A DNA stretch of 64,000 nucleotides from Hedera helix (GCA_947179155.2 OX359265.1:55191040-55255039), one strand, 5' to 3'; shown: positions 21,335-34,400, counted from the stretch's first letter. Notes: generated by a model not told the origin, from the sequence alone. Numbers and translations: made by a program.

Positions 21335-21708
21335 CTAATAATATAATTCATATTGTCAGTTGCCTAATTGTAATTAATTAATCTCTTTATTCTAAAATTA
21401 GAAATAAAACAGTCTAAATATGTTAACAGTTAATTTGCAAATTAAGGTAGTCTAAACTTAATTTTAAGTATGCATACTTCGTTGATATGAATGCAGAAAT
21501 TACAGTGGAGTATACTAAGTTAAGGTAAAATAAATAGTAAACCTCACAGTCAAAATATAAAATAAAATCAAGACAATTATGTCCTCCTTTTTCCTATGCA
21601 AACAATAATGGAAATTGTCATTAATGTAATCTAAAACTCTTGGCATATAAAGATCAATTCTTGATCTACCGGGGCCTAACAAGAACTCGGTGATGAAGTG
21701 AAAATTAA

Positions 21709-21981
21709 TTAAGAAGAACGTATGTGGATATTTAAATATTGGATGGTGTCCTGAAAAATAAGACCGGTTGATGAAAGAGCAGAACGAACCAACAACTCTG
21801 TAAAATTTGGAGACGGCAAATTGGCCACCTTGAATCCGATGACCTTGGTAAGATTCTTTCTTTTTTCTTCAACAACGGATGATTTGATCAGAATGTTATT
21901 AGCAAGGATAAACATAAAAAGTCCGAATTCGGAGACGGTATCTTTGAAGAGGCTCTCAATCCGTTCGCTTATGGTTACCAT
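21709..21981 (-). CDS. Small hypothetical protein, 90 aa
   Basis: The ORF runs from ATG 21981 (MVTISERIESLFKD) to 21709. I do not recognise a family; the composition looks protein-like, with an amphipathic start, a hydrophobic segment (FGLFMFILANNIL) and a mixed C-terminal half. A TATA-like word (CTTATATATAATAG, 22112-22125 on the minus strand) lies about 135 bp upstream, at ordinary distance. It lies between the large MULE and the MAT1-like gene. It could be a chance ORF, a captured fragment or a small gene. Confidence 0.3.
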   Translation of the reverse strand: MVTISERIESLFKDTVSEFGLFMFILANNILIKSSVVEEKRKNLTKVIGFKVANLPSPNFTELLVRSALSSTGLIFQDTIQYLNIHIRSS

Positions 21982-22509
21982 GATTGCAATCGCTAGCTAG
22001 CTAGACAAATAAATAATTTAATTAAGCTGGAACGGAGTGGATGCTAAAGTTGGCTACAAATATCTAATTTATAAGAGACTGAAAAACATACATACTATGA
22101 TACTAAAGTCTATTATATATAAGCAAATCCTAGTTGGATTCACGCATAATTTATTTTTAAAGCTTGATGTTCTAATAATATTTTAATACAAGGCTTAAAT
22201 CGATGGGAAAGTCTTTTATCTTTTTTGGTAACAAAAAATATTTCCTATCTTGGTGTGTCAATCTTCTAAAGAAAATCCAAGGAAAATATTTACATGTATA
22301 TAATAACATATTTTTAAAAAAATAAGAAACACACGAGTAAGTATATTATTTTCTAACCTTATTTTAGGCTAGATTCAAGGTTCTACTGATGATATTTTGT
22401 CATATGAGTCCTGCTATGATGTAATTCTGTTCTTAATCAAGTTTCATAATCAACATGTTAAATCTGAAACAAAATTGTGTTGCCTAGCAAACAATCCGGT
22501 ACTTGAAAC

Positions 22510-25500
22510 TCAAATCCAAATGCTACCAAAGGCTTCTTCAAGCGCCCTTTTCTTGCTCAATTCTATGCTCCACCCTCCAGCTTTACCACCTCTCTCTGCT
22601 TTAAGTTTCATCATTTCTTCATCATCAAACTGATAACCCAGCATTTCATGCCCCGATCCGATTGGGATTGGTTGTGCAATGGCGCCTCCAGCAATTGCGG
22701 GGGCATAATTCCCACCGGCACTAGCTGCAGCCTGAGAGCTCTGACCCATGGCCTGTAGCAAATAAAGACAAGAATGTGATTACTTGTCAAAGAAACCTCA
22801 GGATAAGAATAAACCCCACAGCCAAAAACAAATTATTCAATCACTACCCTGTCTACCCACCACAAAAAAAAACAAGGGGTACGAGGGGTGGTTAACCAAA
22901 GAAGACCAACAGTCAGAAAGGCCGACCGAAAAAAATATATAAAGAAGACTTTCTCATGATCTACTCCTTTAGTTCTTTGTTTTCTTTCTTTTTTTTCCCT
23001 TTGATTTGTTAGAATTCCACTAATTAAGTGAAAAGTAGTTAAGAGCTCCTGATTCAGCCATGGTTTACAGATTGTTTTTGCCTGCTAGTTGCATATGCAG
23101 CAAGATCACCTCCTTCAACAAGTGAAAGGTAATAGAATAATGGAGAGCAATACCCATTCCCTAACCTCTTAACTTCGCTTGCTCAGATTCTAATTTACCT
23201 TGAAGGAAGTATGATTTATCTATATTCAGAGAGTAGTACATAAGAGTTCTTCTGTTGTATTTAAACTTCTCTTATTCACTTCCTCTATAAGTACGAAGCA
23301 GTAAACAAGACTACTGTCCCGCAACTCTAAACAAGGGAAGCAATGTGCTATTTTCAGGGGATATCCACCTTGCCAAGAGCTTTCAACTAGTTTCACGATA
23401 ATGTTAAGAGGGTAACAATCCTCTACTAAGATATGAGCAACTCCTACCATATGCAAATAGTAGATATATTCTTCAATCTTCATAAGCAACAAATTGGCAC
23501 TGTACTCATCACTCACATTAGCAAACTCCACCTACAAACTGAAAACATGTTACTAACATAACTAAATTATCACCACTAGAATTGACTCCTACAAGTCATA
23601 TGATATGTTGAAGCTCTTTCTCTGTCATATCACTTAAGTATTATAAAATATTTATTTAAAAAAAAAGACTAAACAATTGTTGGCTTTGTGTTGATGTGAA
23701 ATAGTATGAAAATTAATAACTGTGTGAAAGTCGATATGTAGTCTATTTTGTTTTGCAAAATTTAACGTGATCATACTCGCAGAACTACAGTGTGCACCCA
23801 TTGGAAAAGTGTCTAGATCTGCCCCTTCTCGCTCCTTAAGAGCTATTACGAAACAAATAATTGCCTTGAATATATCACTATAGTTCTGTTCACCCTACAG
23901 AACTATACTGCTTGGTTGTAACAAGATGATGAACCTCCACAGTAACACGAAAATAGCATGAATTTAGGAAAATTTTGTATAAAGGTGTTGGGGATGCTAC
24001 TTTAGTAACCTTAGAATGCGCTTTCAACTAAAGACAATTTTGGACCTGAAAGAGTGTCTACTTGTATAAAGGTATTGGAGATGTTACTTTAGTAACCTAG
24101 GTAAATCTCCATTAGAAGTCGATTGAAGTAACATATACTAGTGCCACTTGAGAGAAATTTTTTGAACCTATGAGATTGTTGTCTACTTGTCTACCAGATC
24201 AAGAATAAGTAAATCTCTGCTAAAAGTCAATTAAATCAACATAAAACAGCCAATATTCACCCATGTGCAGACAATATAATAACCAAGAAGAGAGTTGTAT
24301 TGAAATACTAGTGCGCCACTTAATGTTAAATGTGAAATGTTTGTGAATGCATTGCACAACCACCACTTGCTGGAGACAAGAAAAGACATTCTATAAAATG
24401 ACTCACCGCATCATAGTCAGCATGAATAGGCAGTCCCTTGCTTGCTGCCAATGCTGCTGCATATTCTTCAGCCTACTTGACCACAGAAATCACAATGAAA
24501 GATGACAGAAGTTCATAAATTTTAGCCTGAATGATTAATATTATCACACTGAATATAGTCAAAAGTTTAATACTCGAAGAAACAGATATTTTGGGAGGAA
24601 CCTTCCGAGCTTGGGCATTCATTATTTGCTCGGCATTTTCTTTTTGGTACTGTGCAATCTTTGCTTCAATAGCTGGAACATCTATTCCTTCAACCAAGTT
24701 TACTACTGCAAAGAGAGCTTTTTTATGAGAACATATCCATTGCTAAATGTGGTTAAAGGGTATCAGTCTACAGTAAAAATGGGTTTGACTTCAGCTCATA
24801 GAGATTTCACTTATCATTTGTCAACGAATAAGCTCAGTCTAAGGTAATTATTAACTTTATTTCAAATATATATCGTTTGATTATCAATAAACAACTTAAA
24901 AATTACAAGTTTACAATAGTAAAATTCAGTACTTGAAGTTTCAGTGTTCAGTTATCATCAGTTTAATCTAATAAGGCTTGGACACATTTGGAAAACTTAC
25001 TCATGTCTTCCACTTCCTCCAAGTAATCATTGTACTCCCTTAATGAAGGAAAATCATCCTCTCTTTTATTAAATCTGTGGAATGGTGATAAAAGTCGAAG
25101 AATTAGTAATCACTAGTTTGTGTGCTAAGAATTCAACTAAACCATGTTGCTTGGACACATTGGCTACAGAAAATAAAAAATGGTAAGCAAAAGTAGTGAG
25201 CTTGATGCAAGAGAAGTTTAGCTGGGGACCTGAACATTCAGTCCCCATTCTACACTAATCATTATAATATTTTATATCAAGATGTTATCATATATATAAC
25301 AAATTATTACATCTAATAGTGTTTTTTAGCGGATTCTAATTCACAATGAAAAGGTTTCTACTTCAACGAATAGAACTTAAAATGAAATTATGAGAAATAG
25401 GAGTACTTGTTTCTTGTTTTTCCTTCACTTAATAAATTTTTATTTTTTTTTATAAAAAAAATACTCGTATACATGTAGTTCTACAAATCTTAAGAATTTT

Positions 25501-25802
25501 TTCTTCATAGATAAATTATACCATACCCCAACCCTAAAAACTAATTAACTCAAAAATCAATCTAATAATTTAAAAAGAAAAAAAACCTCAATAACTAGTC
25601 AAATCCAATCATGCCAAACATAGATACACTTTATATATTAAATATGTATTAATATTCTCGGATTCATTAAAAGTTGAGTGTGGAGCTAACAAGAAGTTAC
25701 ATCCAGAACAGAATTTGTATTTTATTTAAAACAAAAAGTTAAAAGAATCAAATTGCAAAGGCAGAAGGGGAAAGGCCATTATATATATATAAATATATAT
25801 AA

Positions 25803-25838
<36 letters not shown>

Positions 25839-25914
25839 GATACATATTGGCGATACGTTTTCGGATGACCATCTCCTTGGCAAAAGTAGTGGAACCGGGG
25901 GCCACCACCACCAT
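22510..25914 (-). CDS. CDK-activating kinase assembly factor MAT1 family protein, 5 exons
   Basis: Five minus-strand exons join in phase: 25914-25844, 25074-25001, 24705-24602, 24472-24407 and 22752-22510, giving 185 aa. The start is MVVVAPGSTTFAKEM; the MAT1 core follows (FNKREDDFPSLREYNDYLEE, VNLVEGIDVPAIEAKI, QKENAEQIMNAQARK, AEEYAAALAASKGLP) and the end is GGKAGGWSIELSKKRALEEA then FGSIWI. Every junction has GT-AG borders. MAT1 bridges CDK7-type kinase and cyclin H in the CAK/TFIIH complex in the nucleus. As in the Arabidopsis homologue, as I remember it, there is no N-terminal RING; the protein starts just before the central domain. The frame is intact, so it is probably functional. Intron 1 begins almost immediately with a (TC)n/(TA)n tract, and intron 4 is long (1.65 kb). 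A MULE starts only 175 bp upstream of the ATG. Confidence 0.92.
25781..25841. repeat. Compound (TA)n(GA)n microsatellite next to the exon 1 splice donor
   Basis: TA-rich repeats with single A insertions run into an uninterrupted GA run of about 26 bases that stops 3 bases before the intron-1 donor of the MAT1-like gene (GT at 25842-25843 on the minus strand). Confidence 0.9.
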
Positions 25915-26908
25915 TATTTTCTTTGTTGCAGCCCTTCCGGAAGGCCTTTTGTTTCCTCCCTCCTAAAACTTCAGCTCTCTACAAATTTTCTTGCAGAACT
26001 CATTCCTGTGTGTTCATATGAAAGTGTTGGCAAGAAATTATGCACACAAATAGGGAAAATATTGCATGTGGTCGGTCACATGTTTCATGGATTAAATTTT
26101 TTTACCTCACTATACTTTAGGTCAACTTACAAACGTCTAACTATACATTTTTTTTTACAATCAACCAACTCAACTTTTATTTTCTTACAAAATTTTGAAT
26201 TTCCGTCTTAGTCGTTAAATTTTTAACAGAAGTTTGAAATGGTAGTGCCACGTATGCACATAATCCTAGTTGAAATGTACTTTTAATAGTTTTTTACGCA
26301 TCATCTATAGCACACTCATACAAACACAAACTTACCCACAAACAAACCGTGAATATCCGACCCGACTCAACTACTATTATCATAATAAATAATAGATCTA
26401 AAATAAAAATAAAAAGGGCTATACTTTTTAACATTTTTTCTTCATCTTCTTCCTCTAATTTTCTTCATCTACGTCTTCAATTGCCAAGAATAAAAAAAGA
26501 TTGTGAAGATGATAAATTATAATAAAAGTTCTTGTATTTCGAAAAAAGCATCTATAAAGTTCAAGATCTGACTAATTTTGGGTTTTCAAACAGATCGTCA
26601 CTGGTTTGAGTTCTGAACTCGAGTGGCTATAGCGATGGTGCGATTTGCCTCTTTCTATGTTTCACTTTCTCTCCCATTTCACTTCCATGGCAACATCGGA
26701 GAAGAAGAAACCTCCTATGGTGGAGGAGCGAAAGATTCCAAGTGAGATATCCAAGATTGGTAAAGGTTTCTTAAAGGGTTATATGTAGATCGAGAGGCTA
26801 TTCCATTTGTTTATATAGGTTTATTAGATTATTATTTGGATAGATCATATTATTACTCATATGATTAGGAACAAAGGGACGTATAAAAAGTCAATAAGAA
26901 TTTATTTT

Positions 26909-27940
26909 GGGCAAAACTAGATTTACACCACTACATTTGTCGTGTTTTGTGGTATAAGCCACTGAACTTTTAATTTATTTAATTGGGCCATTATACAAAT
27001 TAAAATTTTATAATTGGGTCATTCCATCAAATTAATTGCACGGAAGTTATCTATATTTTCAACGTGACATTTTTTTATTAAAAGAATATGACATGGAAAA
27101 GCCACGTGGCTTGTGCAGCTTTTTTTATTATTTTGAAAATAACATGGCATTTTTTACTATTATGTTATTAATTCAAAATCAAATATATAAAACTAAAATT
27201 ATTTAACAGACTTTAAAACAAAATAATAAAATTTCAAAAATACAAAAAAAAAATTAAATAAATTTGTCAAAATACATATAAAATTAAAATAAACTTGAAA
27301 ATTTACAATAAAAGAATTTAAAATAAAATAAAAAATTTTAAAAATATAAAATTAAAATTAATTTTTAAAAATATAAATAAAATTAAAATAAACTTGAAAA
27401 ATTACAATCAAAAAATCAAAAAAAATAGCAATTTTTTTATAAAATAAAATTAAAATAAACTTGAAAATTACAACAAAAAATAAAAAATAATAATAAATTT
27501 TTAAAAACAAAAATTAAATTAAAATGAACTTGAAAAATTACAATAAAAAATTAAAAACACAATAATAAAATTTTGAAAAGATAAAATAATTTTTTGAAAA
27601 TATAAAATAAATTTAAAAATTAAATTATTAAAATTACTTAATGAAATTAAATTAAAATTGAAAATTACAATAAAAAAACTAAAAAATAGATAATTTTTTT
27701 AACATACAAAATAAAATTAAAATAAACAAATAAATAAATAAAATGAAAAAAAAAAGTTAAAAACTTGAAACATTAAAGAGTGGCAACCTTTTCTCTCACC
27801 TGAAGCATCTCTGTTAACCCGATCTGAAGCTTTCCAAAGGGAAATTCCAGATATATGACTCAAGAGTTGATTAAATCATCTTCCCTCATTCACGACGGCA
27901 TGTATACATATATACATATATATGTATATACGTATGTATG

Positions 27941-27987
<47 letters not shown>

Positions 27988-29622
27988 CTATTAATCGAGA
28001 AGGAAAACATTGCAGCACAAGCTTTACACCTTCAATATAGTGTTGGAGCATATCATATCCAAATATATGCCTCAAAATTGAAGATCTAAAAGACCCACAT
28101 CTAAAGATTTGTTGATTTTAGATTCGAAGGGTTTGACCTTTGATTTTGGTCTATCTATGGTTGGTTGGTCTAATTGTTCTTCTGATAGTCTTTGGGGCTC
28201 CGTCTGGGGTTTTGGGGTTCTCTTTCTAGCGACTGGTCTACTTTTAGTGTCTCATACTTTCTACAGTTGAATTTTGTTTTGAATTTGTTTGCTTTGGGCT
28301 TTGAATTTGTTCTCCGCTTTTGGGTTCATGTTTTTTAATGACGCAATGTTTTGGTGTTAATCTTTGCTTTGAATATGCTTTGGTTCCCTTCATTCATGTT
28401 TCAGGCTTGGTTGTACATAGACCTGACAAACGAAGCGGGCCAACCAAAACGGGTCGGGCTAGTGGCAGGCCGAGCCAAAACGGCCCAGGTTTTTTTGGGC
28501 CAAAAACATGCACCCCGTGGGCCGAACGGGTCAGGCTAGCCCACGGGCCAATTGATTATTTTATTATTATTATTATTTTTTTACAATTATAATACATAAC
28601 ATGATGTTTTGATTTTGGACTATTGAGTGTAGCATGCAATTTGTTTTATTCAATAAAAATATACTTATTAACAAAAAATATTGAAAAACTTATGTTTAAT
28701 TAAGAAATAATTTTAACTTTATAAATTATTGTGAGCATTATTTATTTGATTAAATATGTGAAACTAATAATTTTAATTAAATACCAAATGACTAATTTTA
28801 AATAAATGTTAAAATAATACCACAAACACATTACATATGTATTTATTTATATAGTGACAATTATTTGATTGTACATGTAACATATTTTGCTATGTGCAAG
28901 TACATAAAAATATAATTAATTAATTATTATTTTTTATTAACATTTGATAATCAATAATATTTCAAATTTTGCCTTATTTAAGTTCTTTCGTATCTAATAG
29001 TCATATATTTGGAAATACTAATATTGTGAACAAATGAATAGAAGTTTTATTCCATAAATTGATCTAAACGATTAATGAATTAAATTATTTTTAACATTTT
29101 GTTTATGTATTGATGTATTTTTTTTTTTTGAAAAATAAAAATTTGGGTTGTGGGCCGGGCCAAATGGCCCACTTTTTTTGGGCTGAAAAATGTAAGCCCG
29201 TAGCCCACTTTTTTCCAGGCGGCTTAGCCCGGCCTGCGGGCTTGGGCCACTTTTGTCAGGTCTAGTTGTACAATTATTCTTGGTGTTTGGGTTGGCCACT
29301 ACAAGAGGCTGCCAGTGACTCCGGCAGCCATGGAGATGAGGTGAAAAAAGTGGCGATGTTATGAAAGAGGAATATTGGAAGTCACGTGCAATCCACGTGT
29401 GTTTTAGTTCCAACACAAACACCCAGCGGGATTTTCCATGCCATTCCCTATTTTTGAAAAAAGCCATGTTAGAAATTTAACAAACATCTGTTAGCTAATT
29501 TTAACAGAATAACATGATTGACACATTTTAATTAGTTTGATAGTCCAATTATAGAAATTAAAAGTTCAATGACGTATTGCACAAAACACGACAAGTACAG
29601 TGGTGTAAAAGTTAGTTTTGCC
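26909..29622. mobile_element. MULE B nested in MULE A, 9-bp TSD ATTTATTTT
   Basis: The ends are GGGCAAAACTAGATTTACAC and, from the right, GGCAAAACTAACTTTTACAC; similarity continues for about 100 bp (ACTTGTCGTGTTTTGTG in both arms). Perfect 9-bp duplications lie at 26900-26908 and 29623-29631. The interior is very A-rich (27150-27770) and then less biased (27780-29470), possibly captured sequence that I cannot identify. It contains a (TA)n run at 27945-27983 and a nested hAT. Confidence 0.85.
28418..29264. mobile_element. hAT-type non-autonomous element nested in MULE B, 8-bp TSD GTTGTACA
   Basis: The terminal inverted repeat is TAGACCTGACAAA. The perfect 8-bp duplications are 28410-28417 and 29265-29272. 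Subterminal regions are rich in inverted GGCCC/GGGCC words (GGGCCAACC, GGGCCGGGCC), and the core is AT-rich. No coding capacity. Confidence 0.88.
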
Positions 29623-30739
29623 ATTTATTTTGAAAAGATTTTTAATTAAGCATATTTGTAATTTTTATGTTTTATAATTTCCTTATTTATATTTGTTAAT
29701 AATTATACTCATTTGATATTAATTACAAAATTAATTAAATATTAATTTCCTTGTTTTTTTGTTAACTTTTTTTTTATATATTTTATTTTAAACGAATTTA
29801 TTTCATTTTTTTCCATAATTTTCACTTCAACGTGACAACATTATACATAAGAGTTCCATGTCAGCTTTCTCTCTCTTATGTGGAATCACATGTGTCAAAC
29901 CGTTTAAAGTCAACATGATTTAATGGATTTTGTAACGTTTTGTAGGAAAATAAAAGTTGAATTAGTTGACTGTAAGAAAAAAAAAAGTACAATTAGGCGT
30001 TTGTAAGTCTTAAAGTACAATGAGGTAAAAAGTATTTAACCCCATGTTTCATTCCCAAATAGGTCAGCTGCTGCTCATTTAGGCATAGGTTGGGGAAAAT
30101 CAATTATTAAGCTATTCCAATTTCCAACATGCATAAAGTCTATATTATTTCACATCAAATATTAACTTCTTGTTTGGAGTTGCAGAGCCAGAAAATTCTA
30201 AAATTGGGGACAACTCATACTAAATATGCGCCTAGATATTTAAATAGCAATACGGGTTCCAAAGATAAAAACATCATTCATAAATTACAATATCCTTCTT
30301 TGGTTTTTCATTTTTTAAATAGATGCACAATAGCTTCATCACTGATGGAGTCAAATATATCTTTCTTTATTACTGTAAGTCTCAAAGCCCCTAAATCTTC
30401 CCTACAGAAGTTCTAACACATTAGCACATAAGGGCAATTAACTTGTATCTTTCTTTTTCTACTAGTAATAGGATAGTAATAAGAAACTAGACAAAGTTTA
30501 ATCATGAGTAGCAAAAAGACTCACACTAAAATTCAACTTGAATCAAATTTCTTAACAAATAAGTGCGAGCATATATAGCATGAAGATATTAACAAATCTT
30601 CTTTGTTCCAGATTTTAGTAAATATTTAACAAGTCTGAGTAATTTGACAAAACCTTCCTCTAACGTGTAATTTTCAAACAATCAGTTGTCACATTAATCC
30701 TAATGTGATGCCATCTAAATAGTGTGACAAAACCTTCCT

Positions 30740-30842
30740 CTAATGCTATGCCATCTAAATAGTGTGGCAGGGTCTTGGGTTCAAACCTGAAATTTTTGGC
30801 TCAAGACGCAGTGTGGGTTTCATTTTTTTCTATATTCTTTTA
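30740..30842 (+). repeat. Possible tRNA-derived SINE fragment
   Basis: GGTCTTGGGTTCAAACCTG contains a good Pol III B-box (GGTTCAAACC). It is preceded by AATAGTGTGGCAGG, a weak A-box candidate, and followed by a T-rich end. Direct repeats of ACAAAACCTTCCTCTAA (30650, 30727) and ATGCCATCTAAATAGTGTG (30709, 30748) show local duplication. Weak evidence. Confidence 0.3.
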
Positions 30843-30927
30843 AGGTATCACTGGAGACCATGATTTAATTAATCCTAATCAACAACTAATTAAACCCTAG
30901 AAAATCAAAATAGTGCAATATACAGAC

Positions 30928-31005
30928 CTCGGTGATCTTGACAGGGTCGTCGTCACGAGCTAAGAGAAAGTTGGAGTCACCCCGTCGGGGAAGGATTGGA
31001 GCCAT
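30928..31005 (-). CDS. Possible first coding exon of an unidentified or broken gene
   Basis: An ATG at 31005 in strong plant context (GTTGATGGCTCC) opens a 26-codon segment, MAPILPRR…DDDPVKITE, ending at a GT donor (30927-30926). A pyrimidine-rich leader with (CT)n lies upstream. No matching second exon could be placed with confidence; minus-strand sequence at 30400-30290 (FDSISDEAIVHLF) is a candidate. It may be the remnant of a host gene next to MAT1. Confidence 0.28.
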
Positions 31006-31419
31006 CAACCGTGGAGGTAAGAGGAACGGGTAGTGGTCGACGGCCAAGTGTGAGTTACAGAGAGAGAGAGAGGGGATATCGAAGACGGAAAGAAGAAAGA
31101 TGAAAGGAATTGGGATGCCAGCTGTTGCTTGTGCGTTCACTTTTTTACTCAAATAACCAATTAATGGGACAAACTATTTAAACTTCATATACTTATATGT
31201 TCAAAAAATGTATTTTTTATGTCTTATGAAAAGCATCTCATTTATTATTTTTTTTGCTTTATAAAAAAATTCTATTTTTATAAATTATAATGTAAAACGT
31301 TAAATATCTTCAAATGTAACTTTGTAATTTTATTATAATTGTTATGTTTAACTGTAAAAATCTAACAAATACATAATCTTTAAGGTCGATAGATTTGCAA
31401 ATTAAATGAGCAATATTTT

Positions 31420-34400
31420 TATTTTATTATTTGTGCAAAGAAGGCCTAAACTTGGTTCCTTAAAGCATAAAATATCATAAATAGCTAAATGTCCTGCATT
31501 TGCCAAAAAATCAGCACACCTATTTCCATTTCTCCCAACATGAGTGACTATCAGATGCCAAGGCATACAAAGTAATCTCCTGCAATCTTGGATAAGAGCA
31601 GCATCCGAATGTGACGTATATCTCTATTGTCCATAAGGCATTTGACAGATATTGAAGAGTCCGTTTGCACCTCCAAGTTCTGGATTCTCATATCCCAAGC
31701 TATTCGCAACCCTTCCCTTAGAGCCCACAATTCAGCAGTGAGAATACTATACTCTCCAATCTTTCCCAAAATCATTTCACCCATTTGCTCGAGTCATCCC
31801 GAATTAGGCCACCAATAGCACAGGATTTAGGAACTTGCTTCAAGCTAACATCGGTATTAAGCTTACCCCACCCCAATGGACGACAACTCCGCCTATTTTG
31901 ATTATGGTTGGTGTTTCTTATATTTTTGATCATGGAAGGAAAAGCATGATAAAGGTCAATCACAAGAAATTTAATAGCACAACTAATATCATAATTAGAC
32001 ATGGATATGTTTTCATTGACTTCTTTGTTCCTATTCTTCCAAATAGTCCACACAACAGCAATGAAGATATGATTTCATTAACCACAAAATGGATTTTTTC
32101 TGATTTGACAATGTTTTATGAACCCACTCAGCAAGGGGCATAGAGAAGAAGAGGTCTTTTTTCGAATGTGAAATATATTTGTCCCACACCACTTTGGCCT
32201 TTGAGATATCTAAGCGCATGTAAGGTAGCTTCATCAATAACACCACATCTATCACAAGTTGCAACCTCACACATATGCCTCTTGGATCTAGAAACATTTG
32301 TTAGAATTTTTTCCCGGCCAACCAAAAGAAGACTTTTTGTGGTATTTTACAATTCCATAGCCATTTCCATTTAGCAGAGTTGTTGCCCTGCCCATTAGAC
32401 CTAACAGAAAGTGATACGCAGCCTTAGCATTAAGGTTGCCATCTTCATCACCATGACCCCATATCAGTCTATCTTGACTACCGCACTGAAGGATAGGAAC
32501 TCCCATGATAAGCCGTTTGACTTCATCATTCAAGGGAGTGCCCACCCTACTAAGGTCCCAATTCCTATAATTTCCTATCATATCACACACACATAGCGTA
32601 AGATCTGAGGCCAAGATATCACTATCTAACAAATCACACAGAGGACGCTAACAAGCCCAGATATCAAACCACAAAGAAACCCTATCCCCATTACCAATTC
32701 TCCAAATGAACCCTCTCTTCACCTCTTTTTAAGCTTTTCACAATACTCTTCCAGGTAGGAGAAGCGGCACTACTCACTTGGCAATCTAGGATTTTCTTGT
32801 TACGAATATATTTCTTTCTCCACAAACTAGCCCATAGATTTTTTTCCCCATTCAACACTTTCCAGCCATTCTTTGCAAGAAGTGCAATGTTGGTTTTCCT
32901 CATTCTCCTTATACCCAGCCCACCATTAGCCTTGCTTTTTGTCACTTCTTCTCAATTAACTAGGTGCACCCCTTTGTTACCCTTCCTATTCGACCATATA
33001 AAAGTTACTGTTTAAATTGTCAATCCTATCGCACTAGAGGGAATCCACACGTTTTACATGGAATAAATGGGTAATGTAGTTGTAACTACTTGCACAAGCG
33101 AGGCACAGCCCGCCACACTAAGGAATTTGGACTTCCATCCACTCAGCCTTTTTTGGATTCTCTCAATGAGGTGATTATAAGTGTTTTGTTCACTCTCTTA
33201 TGAATCAAAGGCACCCCAAGATACTTTCCAAGGTCATCAGTTAAAGGAATCCCACTAATTTTCCTAATCTCTTTCTCCACATCCGAACTAGTTTTAGCAG
33301 ACGCATAAATTTTGAATTTTTGGAGACTCATGATCTAATCGAACAAATTTTGAAACTCATTAAAAGCACATTCATAACAACTGTAGTTTGACTTAGGGAG
33401 GCATTAGCGAAAAGGACGAGATCATCCACAAATAAAATATGAGAAAAGCTAGGCACCTGTTTACCGAGCTTAATGGGTTTCCAAATTTTTTTTTTAGACA
33501 ACTTTGTTAATCATTTAGGACAAGCACTCAATATAAATCACAAAGAGATAAGGGGATAGAAGATCACCTTGTCTAATCCCTTGGAAGGTTTAAATTCCTT
33601 AGTAGCCTCACGATTCCACAAAATATACAGGGAAGTAGAAGAAACACATCTCATAATGATCCTAACAAGTTTAGGAGGGAACCCAAAATGATTCAGGCTC
33701 AATTCAAGAAAAGACCAATTGACTTTGTTGTAAGTTTTTTCAAGGTCTAGTTTCATAGCCATTGATCCTTGCTTTTATTCCTAAGGAGGAAATGAATAAT
33801 TTCTTGGGTAATGAAGATGTTATCAGTGATTTGACGCCCAGGAATAAAACTACTTTGCGTAGGACTAATTATGCTCTCAAGGATGGGTCAGATCCGTCCC
33901 ACAACGACTTTGGACAAAATTTTATAAATCACATTACACAAAGAAATGGGTCTGAATTGAGTAACATTTTCAGGGCTTTCAACTTTAGGAATCAAGGACA
34001 TGAAGGCTTTATTTAGCTCTTTCGGAAATTCCCCTCTTTCAAAGGCATTGCAAACAAGCTTATGCACATTTGTTCCCAACTATGTCCAGTATTTCTGGAA
34101 GAAGATGGCCTGGAATCCATCAGGCCCAGGGGCCTTAGTAGGCTTCATAGATTTGACTGCCAAGGTGGTTCCTTTAAAATCAACAACACGACATAAATCA
34201 TTAATGTCACTTCCACTAATTTTAGGTCCCTCCACCCCAATCATAGTAACATCTCTCTAACTCTCACAAGAAAAGAGGTTAACAAAATAATCTCTAACAT
34301 GCTCTTTAATAACCTCTCCATCAAGACTCCACTCCCCACAGCTGGCATAAGAATTATAATTTTGTTCCATCTTTTCCTACCAATCATAGTGACATGAAAA

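Larger units (their letters stand above)
26089..30042. mobile_element. MULE A, outer element with 10-bp TSD CATGTTTCAT
   Basis: The left end (GGATTAAATTTTTTTACCTC) and right end (inward GGTTAAATACTTTTTACCTC) are inverted repeats of about 150 bp (26089-26250 and 29870-30042). Perfect 10-bp duplications flank it: 26079-26088 and 30043-30052. Length and TSD fit a non-autonomous MULE. It contains MULE B. No transposase is seen. A short ORF near 26689 (MATSEKKKPPMVEERK) may be part of captured host DNA. Confidence 0.85.

Noticed and set aside
23226..23531. Minus-strand frame of 101 codons inside intron 4 of the MAT1-like gene
   Set aside because: No recognisable motif and no splice sites that would join it to the gene in frame; it could be an old retroelement scrap but I cannot support that.
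25726..26211. Frames of 62 and 152 codons overlapping MAT1 exon 1
   Set aside because: The minus-strand frame is exon 1 read through its donor into the microsatellite; the plus-strand frame is its antisense shadow.
27855..28075. Frames on both strands rich in Tyr/Ile
   Set aside because: They are produced by a (TA)n/(TG)n microsatellite within MULE B.
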